Positions 1 to 10,098 are shown, numbered from the stretch's first letter. The stretch: 64,000 nt of DNA from Verrucomicrobiales bacterium (GCA_012960505.1 DUBC01000046.1:1-64000), one strand, 5' to 3'. A program made the numbers and translations. The notes: generated by a model from the sequence alone, not told the origin.

Positions 1-2724
1 CCCGTGTTGAGAAAAATCAGGCGATTCAGTTTCAGGATACAGACCACGGGCCCGCAATTGGGATATTGTAACTGGTGTTCGGAATGGAAACCATTGTTCG
101 TATTCTCGTTTAAGTGACCTTTCCCAATCATTGAGATTTAGTGGTGGTTCTCGTCGGAAATCACCCCATCTGGCACTTTCTGCTTTGAGTGCCAAGCGAA
201 TTCCATCAGCGCGTTTCTTCCACAAATTTGCACTATTTTCAGGAGTAAGTGCTCCCTCATTAAAAAGATGCAGGCGTGTTCTATCAGCAAAACGAATTGC
301 GTATGCGGGAATTTTCAATAGATCGGTATGTATTGATGTGGGTCCGCTCACTGTATTTTTAGTTGTCACGTTAATTGAAATATTTCCTGATCCTGTGTTA
401 AACCCAGCCCTTTCAGCATCATGGCAGAAGAACATATATTTTCCTGGTGGCGATATTTGTCTCATTGCCCGCACATTATTTTGATCCCAGTCATTATTGC
501 CTGCATGAAAATTGAGAAGCAGGTAGTCAATGAATGAATCAAGATCTAGATATTCTTGAACACCATCCAAATCATTTGATTGCGCGGCATCTAATATTGA
601 TTGCCAGCTTTTAAGCATTCGCCTTGAGACCTCCTGTTCAGTTCCATTGATGATTTCGATGTTGTTTCCTCCAACGATTCGGAACCCTTCCCATTGGTCA
701 TTCTCTCCACCGAACCGTACGGCGCTCCATTCTTCTTCGATCCGCTCAAAGAGGTGGTGCATGCCCCAATATAGGCCGTTAAAATAGACGTGAACCTCGC
801 GTTGCAGGGCCTCGGGGTAGCCCATGGCGTGGTGAGCATCACGAAACCACTGATCTCTGATATACATTGCATTTTTGTATACATTTTCATGAGGGTGGAT
901 CCATGAATTGCCATTTCCGCCTCGCAATATGATGGAATTAAATTGGTCTGTAGGCGCTTCTGATCCGAACAATGGAAAATTGAGACGACCGGGACCGTAG
1001 TCGTCTCGGAAAATAAGGCGAAAATTATGTTTTGGCCTTGTCGGTGACCTCGAAGCATTTCCATTCATGCGCATTCCTGCATCTAACTGCAATGCGTTTT
1101 CATCGGAGAAGTTAAGCAGTTCGACTGAGACACGACGTTCGGAACCATCTCCAGAATCTTGAGAATTTACTTGAATACCTGTCTGCTGATCGAAGAGATT
1201 GGCGATGTCAGTAACGATCGATACAGTTGGAATATCTAATAGACCTTCTTTAATTTCTTCTCTTATGTATAGGGATCCGACGACATTGGGGTCCATTCCA
1301 AAGTCACCATCGATGATTTGGCTCTTCCTCTTCCAGGGAACTGGGTAACCTTGTGGATTTTCATCTTGATCCAGTACATCATCCAGAAATATATAAGTTT
1401 GTGTGTCTGTGTTGGATGGCATGAGACCAGTTTTGACAGCGATTGCTCTTAAAGGGGTGGTCTTTTCAATTCTTACTTGCGCGGAGGGTTGAGTGTTTTC
1501 ATTAGTAGCCATTATTATAGTGCCATTTTCTAGCCCAGGTTCACTGCCATCCGTTGTGTAAATTATTGTTGATCCACTTGTCTTGCATGAAATAACAACG
1601 TCGAATGGCTCCGTGAAGAAACCTCGGTCAATACTAAATGTGGTATCTTTAACTAGTCCTGTGTAAGTAATATTGGAGTTTGGTTTTCCTGGGCTTGGTG
1701 AATTAAAATAACCTTTTTTGGTGTCGGTTCCGGGTGAGCTTAATTGTGCAATTAGTTTAGGGATTAGTAGAATATCTGAACTGGTGATTGAATTATTCAT
1801 TAAATGGAAGGAGAGGATATTTTCACCTTTAAATAATTTTCCAGCAAAATCTAAGCTGAAGGTTTTCATGGGATCTCCAGAGAAAACTTCACTGTTTAAA
1901 TTGTTTGATGCGGTTGAGTTTGGTCCTGGTGATTCAGGAGCGCTTTCACTGATTACTTTGTGTCCGTTAAGGTATACGACTACTGCATCTTCGAAATGCA
2001 TTAATAAACTCATTAATTTAACGGATTGGGGATCGTTTACAGTGAAAGTAATTCTGATGTAAGCGTTTGGAGAGATGCTGCGCATTTGCAAACTTGTATT
2101 ACCGCCCAGTCCTATAAAGTTTGGAAAATTATATCCGAACCCTATTCCAGTCTTGCCTTCGAACCAATTTGAGTCATCAAATTCCGGTAAGTGCCATGTA
2201 TTTTCTGTACTATTGTCTGGTATGATCCATTTAGCAGTTGAAGGCCATGGTATTAAGGTTTTTTCGATAGGTTTTTCGTGAGAGCCAAATCCGTACGAGT
2301 AATTATGAGGTTGTTTTGGATAAGCAGGAGAAAATTTCGTTACAATGCCGACATTCTCTGGACCTACTAGAGCAAGAAATTCTCCATCTGAAGATAGAGA
2401 GAAATTGGTATGAAGTTCGCTCCCTTTTTTGTTTCGATTTTTTCCTGAGGCGAAGATAATTAGAAAACCATTTGATGGAATTATTTCGTCAGGGAAGCTC
2501 CACTTATTAAGATTATTTGAATTGTCAGTGAGGTGGTAACCTTTTGTTGATATAGCTTTGGATTTTGGATTTTGGATCTCTATCCAGTCGGAGGAGTCCC
2601 CATTTTCGTCGAGATAGGTTCCTTCATAGTTAGCCGAGAATTCTGTGATTTTTAGCTGAGAGAAAGTCTTAGCAGGGCAAAGAAAAAGTAAAATAATGAA
2701 GCAAAGGATTGGGGTCTTATCCAT
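1..2724 (-). CDS. CotH-family secreted protein with lamin-tail domain (partial, 3' end outside window)
   Basis: From the ATG at 2724 the minus strand is open for 908 codons to the window edge with no stop, so the gene continues to the left. Residues 1-22 form a signal peptide. About 23-130 is a lamin-tail domain (begins LKITEFSANYEG, contains DSSDWIEIQN). A beta-sandwich region follows. About 365-425 matches the chitobiase/beta-hexosaminidase C-terminal type (YTTDGSEP). About 480-790 is a CotH kinase-like domain (LRGGNGNSW, RDQWFRDAHHAMGY, NFHAGNNDWDQNN, HDAERAGF). The visible end, SPDFSQHG, is where such proteins usually enter another repeat domain. CotH domains phosphorylate spore-coat proteins in Bacillus; in secreted Verrucomicrobia/Planctomycetes proteins the role is unproven. 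It lies 73 bp downstream of a sulfatase on the same strand and may be cotranscribed. Confidence 0.88.
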   Translation of the reverse strand, partial: MDKTPILCFIILLFLCPAKTFSQLKITEFSANYEGTYLDENGDSSDWIEIQNPKSKAISTKGYHLTDNSNNLNKWSFPDEIIPSNGFLIIFASGKNRNKKGSELHTNFSLSSDGEFLALVGPENVGIVTKFSPAYPKQPHNYSYGFGSHEKPIEKTLIPWPSTAKWIIPDNSTENTWHLPEFDDSNWFEGKTGIGFGYNFPNFIGLGGNTSLQMRSISPNAYIRITFTVNDPQSVKLMSLLMHFEDAVVVYLNGHKVISESAPESPGPNSTASNNLNSEVFSGDPMKTFSLDFAGKLFKGENILSFHLMNNSITSSDILLIPKLIAQLSSPGTDTKKGYFNSPSPGKPNSNITYTGLVKDTTFSIDRGFFTEPFDVVISCKTSGSTIIYTTDGSEPGLENGTIIMATNENTQPSAQVRIEKTTPLRAIAVKTGLMPSNTDTQTYIFLDDVLDQDENPQGYPVPWKRKSQIIDGDFGMDPNVVGSLYIREEIKEGLLDIPTVSIVTDIANLFDQQTGIQVNSQDSGDGSERRVSVELLNFSDENALQLDAGMRMNGNASRSPTRPKHNFRLIFRDDYGPGRLNFPLFGSEAPTDQFNSIILRGGNGNSWIHPHENVYKNAMYIRDQWFRDAHHAMGYPEALQREVHVYFNGLYWGMHHLFERIEEEWSAVRFGGENDQWEGFRIVGGNNIEIINGTEQEVSRRMLKSWQSILDAAQSNDLDGVQEYLDLDSFIDYLLLNFHAGNNDWDQNNVRAMRQISPPGKYMFFCHDAERAGFNTGSGNISINVTTKNTVSGPTSIHTDLLKIPAYAIRFADRTRLHLFNEGALTPENSANLWKKRADGIRLALKAESARWGDFRREPPLNLNDWERSLKREYEQWFPFRTPVTISQLRARGLYPETESPDFSQHG

Positions 2725-2797
2725 ATTGAAGTGATTGCTATAAGATACTCAGAATCATTGTTGATTCGAGCATCTATATCCAAAACCTAGGATGTTT

Positions 2798-4336
2798 TTA
2801 TTTTTTCCCTTTAAGCCAAGGGGTTACAGGTACGGATTTTGGATTATTTTTCACCCATTCAGGTTCTGGGAACCATCTTATTGATGAATATCTTTTATAT
2901 GTTTCAAAGATATTTCCTCCGTTCAGCGCGCGTGGATCTTTGGTTTCAGTCAAATAAGCGTTTAGTTGTTGAGATAACTTATTGCGGATCATCAAATGAT
3001 CAGGGTCATTTGCTAGATTTACCAGGCAACCTGGATCTTTTTGGATATTGAAGAGTTGTTCTTTGGGTCGCTTGTTAACAGCTAACTGAAAGTACTTTGC
3101 AATTTCGGGATCTTTTTGTTTAGCAATCATGAAATTTAGAGAGGGGCATGCATCAATGTCATGATATCCCCCATGTTCAGGCCCTAGTCGAGATCCTGGC
3201 TTCCCGGAAAATTTTTGACCCGGTCCAGCAGGCCATCTTTCCGGCCTGAAGTTTTTTATATATAAGAACTCATCCGTCCTGATGCAACGTTGTGGGTAAC
3301 CTAAGGAATTATAACGTGATGAGGAGTGCCGTTCTCTGCCTGCATAAATAGGAGAATTTGTATCTATGTTCAGATCTTCCAATTTGATGATATTATTAAG
3401 GAAACTCTTTCCCATAATTGGAAATTTCTTGGGGGCACTAATTGACATTGCTTCATGAATCGTTGCCGTAATGTCTATAAAGCTAATTAATTTTTCGCAT
3501 ATTTGATTTGTGGGTATCTTTGATTTCCAAGAAATGGCAAGGGGCATGTGAATTCCAAATTCAGTGCAGTTTGCTTTGGCATATGGAAATGCCATTCCAT
3601 TATCACTCGTAATAATGATTATAGTGTTATCATCCAAATTATTCTTTTTTAAAAGCTCGAGCATTTTTCCACAGTCCTTATCGAAGCGTTCAATTTCCAA
3701 TGCATAGTCGAGAAGATCATCACGAATGATAGGTGAATCTGGTAGGAATGACGGCACTTCTGCTTGCTCTAAAGTTTTACCGGACTTTTGACCACTTCCT
3801 TTTTCGAAACTTCTGTGAGGATCTTTTGAGCCGAACCAGAAAGCGAAAGGAGAACCTTTGGGTTTTGATTTTATGAATTTGGAAAAACCTTCACTATAGT
3901 TTCCCTTTTTACTGACATAGATGGGTCCTGCTGGATTATTTTCCCTGCCCCCATCAGAATAATTTCCGGGGCCCCATCCTTTACCTGTGTGTCCGGTATG
4001 ATAGCCAGATTCCTTGAGTAGATCCATAAAAGTCAGATATTTTTTATGGAAAGAAGAGGCATGTGTTCCAGCATGTTCAATTTGCCATATGTTTCGCCCA
4101 GTTAGAAAAGCAGCGCGGGATGGACTGCATCCGGGCGCTGAGCAAAAAGCATTTGTGAAGAGGACGCCTTGACTTGCAATCTTATCAAAGTTTGGAGTGG
4201 AAACCATTTTGGATCCATAAGCGGATGCATGGGGAAAAGATTGGTCGTCACTTATCATTAATAAAAGGTTGGGACGTTCAGAGGCTATCCCTTTTTGTAA
4301 GAGGAGAAGTGTTATTAATTTTATTAAACGAATCAT
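2798..4336 (-). CDS. Secreted sulfatase (Cys-type, heparan N-sulfatase-like)
   Basis: Type I sulfatase: hydrolyses a sulfate ester or sulfamate, probably on a polysaccharide, in the periplasm or outside the cell. The ATG at 4336 puts a signal peptide (MIRLIKLITLLLLQKGIA) at the N-terminus; an in-frame ATG at 4384 would add 16 residues ahead of it and seems less likely. Metal-ligand motif MISDDQSF is at about 27-34. The formylglycine motif CSPSR is at 70-74, so this is a Cys-type enzyme needing a maturase. ITSDNGM in the middle supplies further metal ligands. The 512 residues cover the full sulfatase fold and a normal C-terminal subdomain. The layout resembles the N-sulfoglucosamine sulfohydrolase branch, but the substrate is not proven. 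It is divergent from the PSD1 gene at 4509 and upstream of the CotH gene. Confidence 0.9.
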   Translation of the reverse strand: MIRLIKLITLLLLQKGIASERPNLLLMISDDQSFPHASAYGSKMVSTPNFDKIASQGVLFTNAFCSAPGCSPSRAAFLTGRNIWQIEHAGTHASSFHKKYLTFMDLLKESGYHTGHTGKGWGPGNYSDGGRENNPAGPIYVSKKGNYSEGFSKFIKSKPKGSPFAFWFGSKDPHRSFEKGSGQKSGKTLEQAEVPSFLPDSPIIRDDLLDYALEIERFDKDCGKMLELLKKNNLDDNTIIIITSDNGMAFPYAKANCTEFGIHMPLAISWKSKIPTNQICEKLISFIDITATIHEAMSISAPKKFPIMGKSFLNNIIKLEDLNIDTNSPIYAGRERHSSSRYNSLGYPQRCIRTDEFLYIKNFRPERWPAGPGQKFSGKPGSRLGPEHGGYHDIDACPSLNFMIAKQKDPEIAKYFQLAVNKRPKEQLFNIQKDPGCLVNLANDPDHLMIRNKLSQQLNAYLTETKDPRALNGGNIFETYKRYSSIRWFPEPEWVKNNPKSVPVTPWLKGKK

Positions 4337-4508
4337 TCTATTAAGTTTATGTATCAGATATATGAATTTATTAGTCCACTTCATAGCCTCTTTCTTTCAA
4401 ACTCTGTGACAATATTTTTGATTTTTGAAATTAGCTGTTAGTATTGATATGAATATGGAAGCAGTCTGGATTCATATAGTCTATATAATTTCATGCTTTA
4501 GTATGTTC

Positions 4509-6749
4509 ATGAAGAGATTTTTACTGATAATCCCATTCTCATTTCTGTTATTTGATGTGATTGCTGAACAGATTGATTTTAATCGCGATGTCAGGCCAAT
4601 TCTTTCTCAGAATTGTTATGTGTGTCATGGTCCTGATAAGGCCCATAGAAAAGCAAAGTTGCGTCTAGATACTGAAGAGGGATCAAGGAAGGTAGTTTCA
4701 ATGTCTAACACTTCTCAAAGTGAACTCATTGCAAGAATCACTTCAAAGGATCCCGAAGAAGTTATGCCAACCATTAAGAGTGGTAAGACTCTTACTCCGG
4801 ATCAAATCGATATTCTTACCAAGTGGGTTCGTTCAGGTGCAAAGTATGAAAATCCTTGGGCTTACATTCCTCCTATTAAAACACCGATCCCAAAGAATGT
4901 GTCTAAAGAATGGACTCATAACTGGATCGATTCTTTTTTATTTGCGTATTGGAACAGGGAGAAAATAAAACCTGTCCGAGACGCTGACAGTGTGACCCTA
5001 GTAAGAAGACTTTCTTTTGATTTGCTTGGGCTTCCTCCTAAAATCGCTACTGTTGAAAGATTGAAGAAAGCGAAAGATGTAAATTTAGTGTATGAATCGA
5101 TAGTTGATGAATTTCTTTCTTCTGAATCTTTTGGTGAAAGAATGGCAAGTTATTGGCTCGATCTAGTTCGATTTGCAGATACTGTCGGATATCATGGAGA
5201 TCAGGATCATAATATTACTCCTTATCGGGATTATATTCTGGATTCATTTAATCAAAACTTACCTTTTGATCAATTTACTCGGGAACAGTTAGCCGGGGAC
5301 TTATTAAATGGTTCTACTATAGATCAAAGAATAGCGACAGGTTACAATAGACTTTTACAGACCTCCCACGAAGGAGGTGTTCAGGCACGTGAATACTTAG
5401 CAATATATGCAGCTGACCGGATACGTAACTTGTCGGGTGTATGGATGGGGGCAACTTTAGGCTGTGCTCAATGTCATGACCATAAATATGACCCTTATAA
5501 AGCTCGTGATTTTTATGCGATGTCTGCGTTCTTTGCGGATGTGGATGAATCAAAGCATTTTGCAGTCGGATCCAATTCGTTGCCAACTAAGCGGCCTCCT
5601 GAAATTTCTGTGCTAAGTCGCAAGGATCGAGAGTATCTAAAATCTTTAGAAGCCAAGGTTTCGAAGACCAAAGAAACTGAAGACTTAATCAAAAAAATAA
5701 AGAGGCGATCCGTCCTCACGATGGTAACTCAAAGTATTGAGCCTCGTGTTACCAGGATCCTTCCTCGAGGCAACTGGCTAGATGAAAGTGGAGAAATTGT
5801 TCAGCCCGCAGTTCCAGAGTTTCTGGGCAAACTTGATATTGGAGACCGTAGAGCAAATCGCTTGGATCTTGCAAATTGGCTTACCGATTCCAAGAATGGA
5901 GCCGGAGGTTTAACTGCCAGGGTGTTTGTGAACAGGCTTTGGTATTTGTTTTTTGGTGAGGGAATTTCTTCGAGTTTGGATGATTTTGGAGGTCAAGGAT
6001 CGCCACCTGCGCTGCCAGATCTTCTAGATAACTTATCAGTTCATTTTTATGAAAATGGCTGGGACGTCAAAAAAATGGTTAAATTAATTGTAACGAGTCG
6101 CGCATACAAGCTGAGTTCGAAAGCTTCAAATGAATTGAAGGTGAGAGATCCCCTTAATAAATTATTTGCTAGACAGTCGAGGCATAGATTGCCTGCGGAA
6201 ATGATTCGCGACAATGCTCTCGTTGTTGGTGGTCTGTTGGTAAATGATTATGGTGGAAGTAGTATTAAACCTTATCAACCAAAGGGATATTACAGGCATT
6301 TGAATTTTCCTAAGAGGGAATATGTACAGCATCAGGATGATCGCCGTTATAAGAGATCAGTTTATATGCATTGGCAGAGGCAATTCTTACATCCCCTTCT
6401 CAAGGCCATGGACGCGCCAAGCCGAGAAGAGTGTGTTGCTAAAAGATCCAGATCTAATACACCTGTTGCCGCAATGGTTTTATTAAATGATCCTAGTTTC
6501 TATGAAGCGGCGGAATCATTTGCTAGGCATCTTTTAGAAGCAAATCATGATCATGAAGGAGACAGGATTATTGATGCTTTTCGAAGGGCCCTCTCAAGGC
6601 CACCTTTACCGCAAGAGCAGAGTGTCCTCATTAATCTTTTTAAGAATGTTATAAAGGAAAATCAGGGAAAAGAAGATGCTGAATTGCATGCATGGACAGC
6701 AGTTTCAAGGGCCATCTTTAATAGTAGTGAATTTAATACTAGGAATTAA
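4509..6749 (+). CDS. PSD1-type protein: cytochrome c-like (PSCyt1), DUF1549, DUF1553
   Basis: Large secreted protein of a family abundant in Planctomycetes and Verrucomicrobiota; its biochemical role is not established, though c-type heme binding is expected. The ATG at 4509 gives a clean signal peptide (MKRFLLIIPFSFLLFDVIA); an upstream ATG at 4425 is in frame but adds an unlikely leader. Just after the signal peptide is the heme motif CYVCHGPD (PSCyt1). DUF1549 follows, with a second CxxCH (CAQCHDHKYDPY) in the middle of the protein. DUF1553 fills the C-terminal third (NRLWYLFFGEGI, MIRDNALVVGGL). At 746 residues it is a compact member. Its TAA stop shares its last A with the ATG of the DUF1501 gene, so the two are translationally coupled, as is usual for this pair. 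Confidence 0.88.
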   Translation: MKRFLLIIPFSFLLFDVIAEQIDFNRDVRPILSQNCYVCHGPDKAHRKAKLRLDTEEGSRKVVSMSNTSQSELIARITSKDPEEVMPTIKSGKTLTPDQIDILTKWVRSGAKYENPWAYIPPIKTPIPKNVSKEWTHNWIDSFLFAYWNREKIKPVRDADSVTLVRRLSFDLLGLPPKIATVERLKKAKDVNLVYESIVDEFLSSESFGERMASYWLDLVRFADTVGYHGDQDHNITPYRDYILDSFNQNLPFDQFTREQLAGDLLNGSTIDQRIATGYNRLLQTSHEGGVQAREYLAIYAADRIRNLSGVWMGATLGCAQCHDHKYDPYKARDFYAMSAFFADVDESKHFAVGSNSLPTKRPPEISVLSRKDREYLKSLEAKVSKTKETEDLIKKIKRRSVLTMVTQSIEPRVTRILPRGNWLDESGEIVQPAVPEFLGKLDIGDRRANRLDLANWLTDSKNGAGGLTARVFVNRLWYLFFGEGISSSLDDFGGQGSPPALPDLLDNLSVHFYENGWDVKKMVKLIVTSRAYKLSSKASNELKVRDPLNKLFARQSRHRLPAEMIRDNALVVGGLLVNDYGGSSIKPYQPKGYYRHLNFPKREYVQHQDDRRYKRSVYMHWQRQFLHPLLKAMDAPSREECVAKRSRSNTPVAAMVLLNDPSFYEAAESFARHLLEANHDHEGDRIIDAFRRALSRPPLPQEQSVLINLFKNVIKENQGKEDAELHAWTAVSRAIFNSSEFNTRN

Positions 6750-8173
6750 TGATTAAGACACAGGGCAGTTTTATCAATGAATTGAATCGACGAAGTTTTC
6801 TCGGGAGCGCGGGTATGGGTATTGGTTCGGTGGCTCTTAATAGCATGTTAGCTCAGGATGCATCGTGTAGGGATACGGGAGTTGCAGGGCTTCCGGACCT
6901 TCCAGTGAGGGCCAAAAGAGTTATTTTTCTTTGTATGGCTGGAGGGCCCTCACATCTTGAAACTTTTGATTACAAACCAAAGCTTGATGAGTTGCATGGG
7001 AAACCGATGCCTGAGTCCTTCACCAAAGGTCAGCCCATTGCTCAGTTGCAGGGTCAACAGCTCAAAGTTCAGGGGCATATGACAAAGTTTAGGAAACACG
7101 GTAAGAGCGGACAATTAATCAGTGATTTTTTGCCTTGGACTGCAAAGATGGCTGATGATATATGCATTCTTAGATCCATGCTTACTGAGCAGATTAATCA
7201 TGACCCTGCTCACACATTCATGAATACTGGAACTGCAATTTCGGGTCGTCCTTCCATGGGGTCATGGATAAATTATGGTCTTGGCAGCGAAACTGATGAA
7301 TTGCCTGGTTTCGTCGTACTTTCAAGCGTTGGTGGTCGCAATCCTCAACCGATTGCTTCTCGTCAATGGTCATCAGGTTTTCTTCCCGGACGGTATCAGG
7401 GAGTTGAATTTAATTCTACTGGGGAACCAGTAAATTACCTCAGAAATCCCAAGCAGGTTTCTAGAGAAAATCAGAGGCGTGTTGTTGAGGCTGTGAAGAG
7501 ATTGGATCAGATTAGAAACGAATCTATTAAAAGTGATGATATTAATACTAGGGTGTCTGCTTACGAAATGGCATTCCGAATGCAAACTTCTATTCCTGAG
7601 CTCATAGATTTTTCCAATGAGCCAAAACATATAATTGATATGTATGGGGCAAAACCTGGAGATGGTTCATATGCAACTAATTGTCTTCTGGCTAGAAGGT
7701 TGGCTGAACGAGGCTGTCGATTCATTCACTTATATCATCGGGGATGGGATCATCATGGTGGTCTAGAAAATTATATGAAGATATGTTGCGGGCTGACTGA
7801 TAAGCCTACGTGGGCGCTGTTAACAGATCTTAAACAAAGGGGGATGTTAAAGGATACTCTAGTGATTTGGGGAGGAGAGTTTGGCAGGACTCCTATGTTT
7901 CAGGGGAAGGGTGGAGCAGGTCGCGATCACCACATGAAAGGATTTTCAATGTGGATGGCTGGAGGAGGTGTCAGGGGAGGCATGTCCCATGGAGCAACAG
8001 ATGAACTTGGATATAATTCGGTGAATAATGTTGTTCATATTCGTGATTTGCATGCGACGATGCTTCATTTACTCGGGATTAATCATAGCCGGTTCACTGT
8101 TCAATATCAGGGTCTTGATGCTCGGCTCACAGGAGTGGAAAAAGCCAACGTAGTTAAAGAAATAATAAGTTAG
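6749..8173 (+). CDS. DUF1501 protein, Tat-type leader
   Basis: DUF1501 proteins have an alkaline-phosphatase/sulfatase-like fold, and their function is undetermined. The 474 residues begin with a twin-arginine-like leader (NRRSFLGSAGMGIGSVALN at about 13-31), so export as a folded protein is likely. Family motifs are present: FLCMAGGPSHLETFDYKP at about 59-76, a HxxxFMNTG segment (HTFMNTG), NNCLLARRL-like TNCLLARRLAERG, GWDHHGG, and near the C-terminus WGGEFGRTP followed by GRDHHMKGFSMW. These His/Asp clusters are the presumed metal ligands. It starts on the last base of the PSD1 stop codon and is the second gene of a two-gene unit. A weak 6-bp hairpin without a U-tract follows at 8178-8192. 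Confidence 0.9.
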   Translation: MIKTQGSFINELNRRSFLGSAGMGIGSVALNSMLAQDASCRDTGVAGLPDLPVRAKRVIFLCMAGGPSHLETFDYKPKLDELHGKPMPESFTKGQPIAQLQGQQLKVQGHMTKFRKHGKSGQLISDFLPWTAKMADDICILRSMLTEQINHDPAHTFMNTGTAISGRPSMGSWINYGLGSETDELPGFVVLSSVGGRNPQPIASRQWSSGFLPGRYQGVEFNSTGEPVNYLRNPKQVSRENQRRVVEAVKRLDQIRNESIKSDDINTRVSAYEMAFRMQTSIPELIDFSNEPKHIIDMYGAKPGDGSYATNCLLARRLAERGCRFIHLYHRGWDHHGGLENYMKICCGLTDKPTWALLTDLKQRGMLKDTLVIWGGEFGRTPMFQGKGGAGRDHHMKGFSMWMAGGGVRGGMSHGATDELGYNSVNNVVHIRDLHATMLHLLGINHSRFTVQYQGLDARLTGVEKANVVKEIIS

Positions 8174-8212
8174 ACATAACAATCTGATTGTTAGCCGTTG
8201 ATATTATTTTAA

Positions 8213-9259
8213 TTAAGATTGCTCTTTTTCTCTCTTAGCTATGCCCTTTAGAAGTCTTCCAAGAATGTCGGCTCCTGTGATAATTCGTTTATCGCTGCCG
8301 TTCCAGTAGATGATTACATCTCTATCGATAATGTCATCTTCTCTGTCATCTGCTTCTACAACAAACTCTCCAAGAACTGTGTCCAGTGTTGCGTCGGCAT
8401 CTTTCACTACGATTGGGCGATGACAATAATCGTATATGTCGGAATTTCCATCACTGGATACAATATTAAAGAGATAATCTGAAGTCTTTAGTATGACTCT
8501 TGGTTCTCCTTCTTCGTCTGTGATGATTGCACGACTCTTATCACTTTTACGAAGTGCATCTATAAATTCGTCACCTTCGGTAGTGCCTGCTTTTGGGATT
8601 TCAGGAAGGTCCATATTAGAGGTAAAAGAGTGTATTGTTGCCGGATCAATGCTCATTCCTTCTTTGGAAATAAGCCGATCATCAAGATCTAGAAAGTTTA
8701 ATGCTCCTCGCCCCTCGGTTTCACCTATTTCTGAATCTTGTTCTCTGATGTGTTTTTGAAGGATTACCTCAATGTCTTTTTCCCTCATGAAATTGACTCC
8801 TTCTGCCCCGACCCATCCATCAAGAATGAGAGCGCTTGGTTTTGCAACTGGGAACAGGATGCACTGATAGAAGTGGATGACTGGTGCTAACTTTGATCCG
8901 ATCCTGATAGCATTGCGAGAGAAGTAAGCCTGCGGAAGAATTTCGCCAAGGAAAGTGATGCCAACAGTTGATATCACAAAAGCATAAAGACCAGTTCCCG
9001 GAATGACTGAATTCATCAACATTGTCAGAAGAACGTTCACTCCAACATTTCCCCAAAGGATTGTAGAAAGAAGAAAATTTGCATCTTTGCGCAAAGCAAG
9101 GATTTTAGCCGCAGCTTCGTTTCCATTTTCCACTTCAGTTTCAAGTCGTAATCTTCCTATCGAAAAGAAGGCAAGATTTAAACCGGAAAACATTGCCGAC
9201 TGACTGAGGCAAAATGCGATTGCTATCGATTTGAAAATAAAAAGGGTATGGTCGTCCAT
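8213..9259 (-). CDS. CNNM/CorC-type membrane protein (DUF21 plus CBS region)
   Basis: Integral membrane protein of the HlyC/CorC/CNNM group, associated with magnesium or cobalt efflux in relatives; the substrate here is unknown. Residues about 5-155 form the DUF21 transmembrane domain with the typical SGLNLAFFSIGRLRLE segment, ILWGNVGVNVLL, and GEILPQAYFSRNA near its end. The region about 205-330 reads as a CBS pair (SRAIITDEEGEPRVILKTSDYL; RPIVVKDADATLDTVLGEF), which in the family binds adenine nucleotides. There is no C-terminal CorC_HlyC domain, so at 348 residues it is the short form. It is convergent with the DUF1501 gene and divergent from thrH. Confidence 0.85.
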   Translation of the reverse strand: MDDHTLFIFKSIAIAFCLSQSAMFSGLNLAFFSIGRLRLETEVENGNEAAAKILALRKDANFLLSTILWGNVGVNVLLTMLMNSVIPGTGLYAFVISTVGITFLGEILPQAYFSRNAIRIGSKLAPVIHFYQCILFPVAKPSALILDGWVGAEGVNFMREKDIEVILQKHIREQDSEIGETEGRGALNFLDLDDRLISKEGMSIDPATIHSFTSNMDLPEIPKAGTTEGDEFIDALRKSDKSRAIITDEEGEPRVILKTSDYLFNIVSSDGNSDIYDYCHRPIVVKDADATLDTVLGEFVVEADDREDDIIDRDVIIYWNGSDKRIITGADILGRLLKGIAKREKEQS

Positions 9260-9396
9260 TGGCTGCTGCTTCCGTGCATATTTAGCACATGGCAGATAAG
9301 TAAATTAACTATAAAGCAAAAATCATATAACAACCAATTATAATTCGCATTGCTTTTTACTCTGTGGTTTCTTGATATTTTTAATTAAATTAGTGA

Positions 9397-9990
9397 ATGA
9401 GCAAAATAGCATGTTTAGATCTTGAAGGAGTTCTTGTTCCGGAAATATGGATTGGAGTTGCTGATAAGACAGGGATTAAGGAGTTGAGAGCTACGACTAG
9501 AGACATACCTGATTATTCTGAACTGATGCGTATGCGATTGAATGTATGCGATCAGAATGGACTGACTTTGAAGGATATAAGCGAAGTCATTTCTAACATG
9601 TTGCCTTTGGAGGGCGCTGAAGAATTTCTGTCTTGGCTTAGAGAAAGGTTTCAAGTCGTAATCTTATCAGATACGTTCTACCAGTTTGCCTATCCTTTAA
9701 TGAAACAATTAAATTTCCCTGCATTGTTTTGTCATAATCTTGAGGTTGATGATAATGGTCGAATTACTGATTTTAAATTGAGAATGAAGGATCAAAAAAA
9801 ACAAGCAGTCAAAGCATTTCATTCTTTGGGCTTTCAAGTGATTGCAGTAGGCGATTCTTACAATGATACCGCGATGCTTTCTGAAGCTGACAAGGGCATT
9901 CTTTTTTGTCCTCCTCAGAATGTAATTGATGAGTTTCATCAGTTTCTGATTACTAAAGATTATAGCGAACTTCGGGCTGCTTTTAGCTGA
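9397..9990 (+). CDS. thrH: ThrH, bifunctional phosphoserine phosphatase/homoserine phosphotransferase
   Basis: HAD-superfamily cytosolic enzyme that dephosphorylates phosphoserine and, in Pseudomonas, transfers phosphate to homoserine. All HAD motifs are visible: motif I DLEGVLVPEIW at about 7-17, where ThrH has E-G instead of the usual D-G; motif II SDTFYQF at about 90-96; the lysine of motif III in KDQKKQAVKAF at about 127-137; and motif IV VGDSYNDTAML at about 147-157. Length (197 residues) fits ThrH rather than the longer SerB. It stands alone, divergent from the CNNM-like gene. It ends in TGA, so TGA is an ordinary stop in this genome. A short AT-rich palindrome at 10005-10018 followed by T-runs could be a weak terminator. 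Confidence 0.9.
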   Translation: MSKIACLDLEGVLVPEIWIGVADKTGIKELRATTRDIPDYSELMRMRLNVCDQNGLTLKDISEVISNMLPLEGAEEFLSWLRERFQVVILSDTFYQFAYPLMKQLNFPALFCHNLEVDDNGRITDFKLRMKDQKKQAVKAFHSLGFQVIAVGDSYNDTAMLSEADKGILFCPPQNVIDEFHQFLITKDYSELRAAFS

Positions 9991-10098
9991 TTTTTTATTA
10001 TTTTGAATATAAATATTCTGATTTTTTTCTTTAGTTAAATCAGTATTAAGGCTTTTCTTGAAAGATACGGAATTGCAATCATTAAATACTCTAACAAA

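Noticed and set aside
591-1064. 157-codon minus-strand frame near the left edge
   Set aside because: It lies in another phase of the CotH gene, which has recognisable domains across the whole stretch.
8178-8192. Hairpin after the first DUF1501 gene as a terminator
   Set aside because: Only six AT-rich pairs and no U-tract next to the stem; too weak to list as a feature.
10005-10018. Palindrome after thrH as a terminator
   Set aside because: Stem is all A/T except one pair with almost no loop; the T-rich sequence after it is common in this AT-rich DNA.
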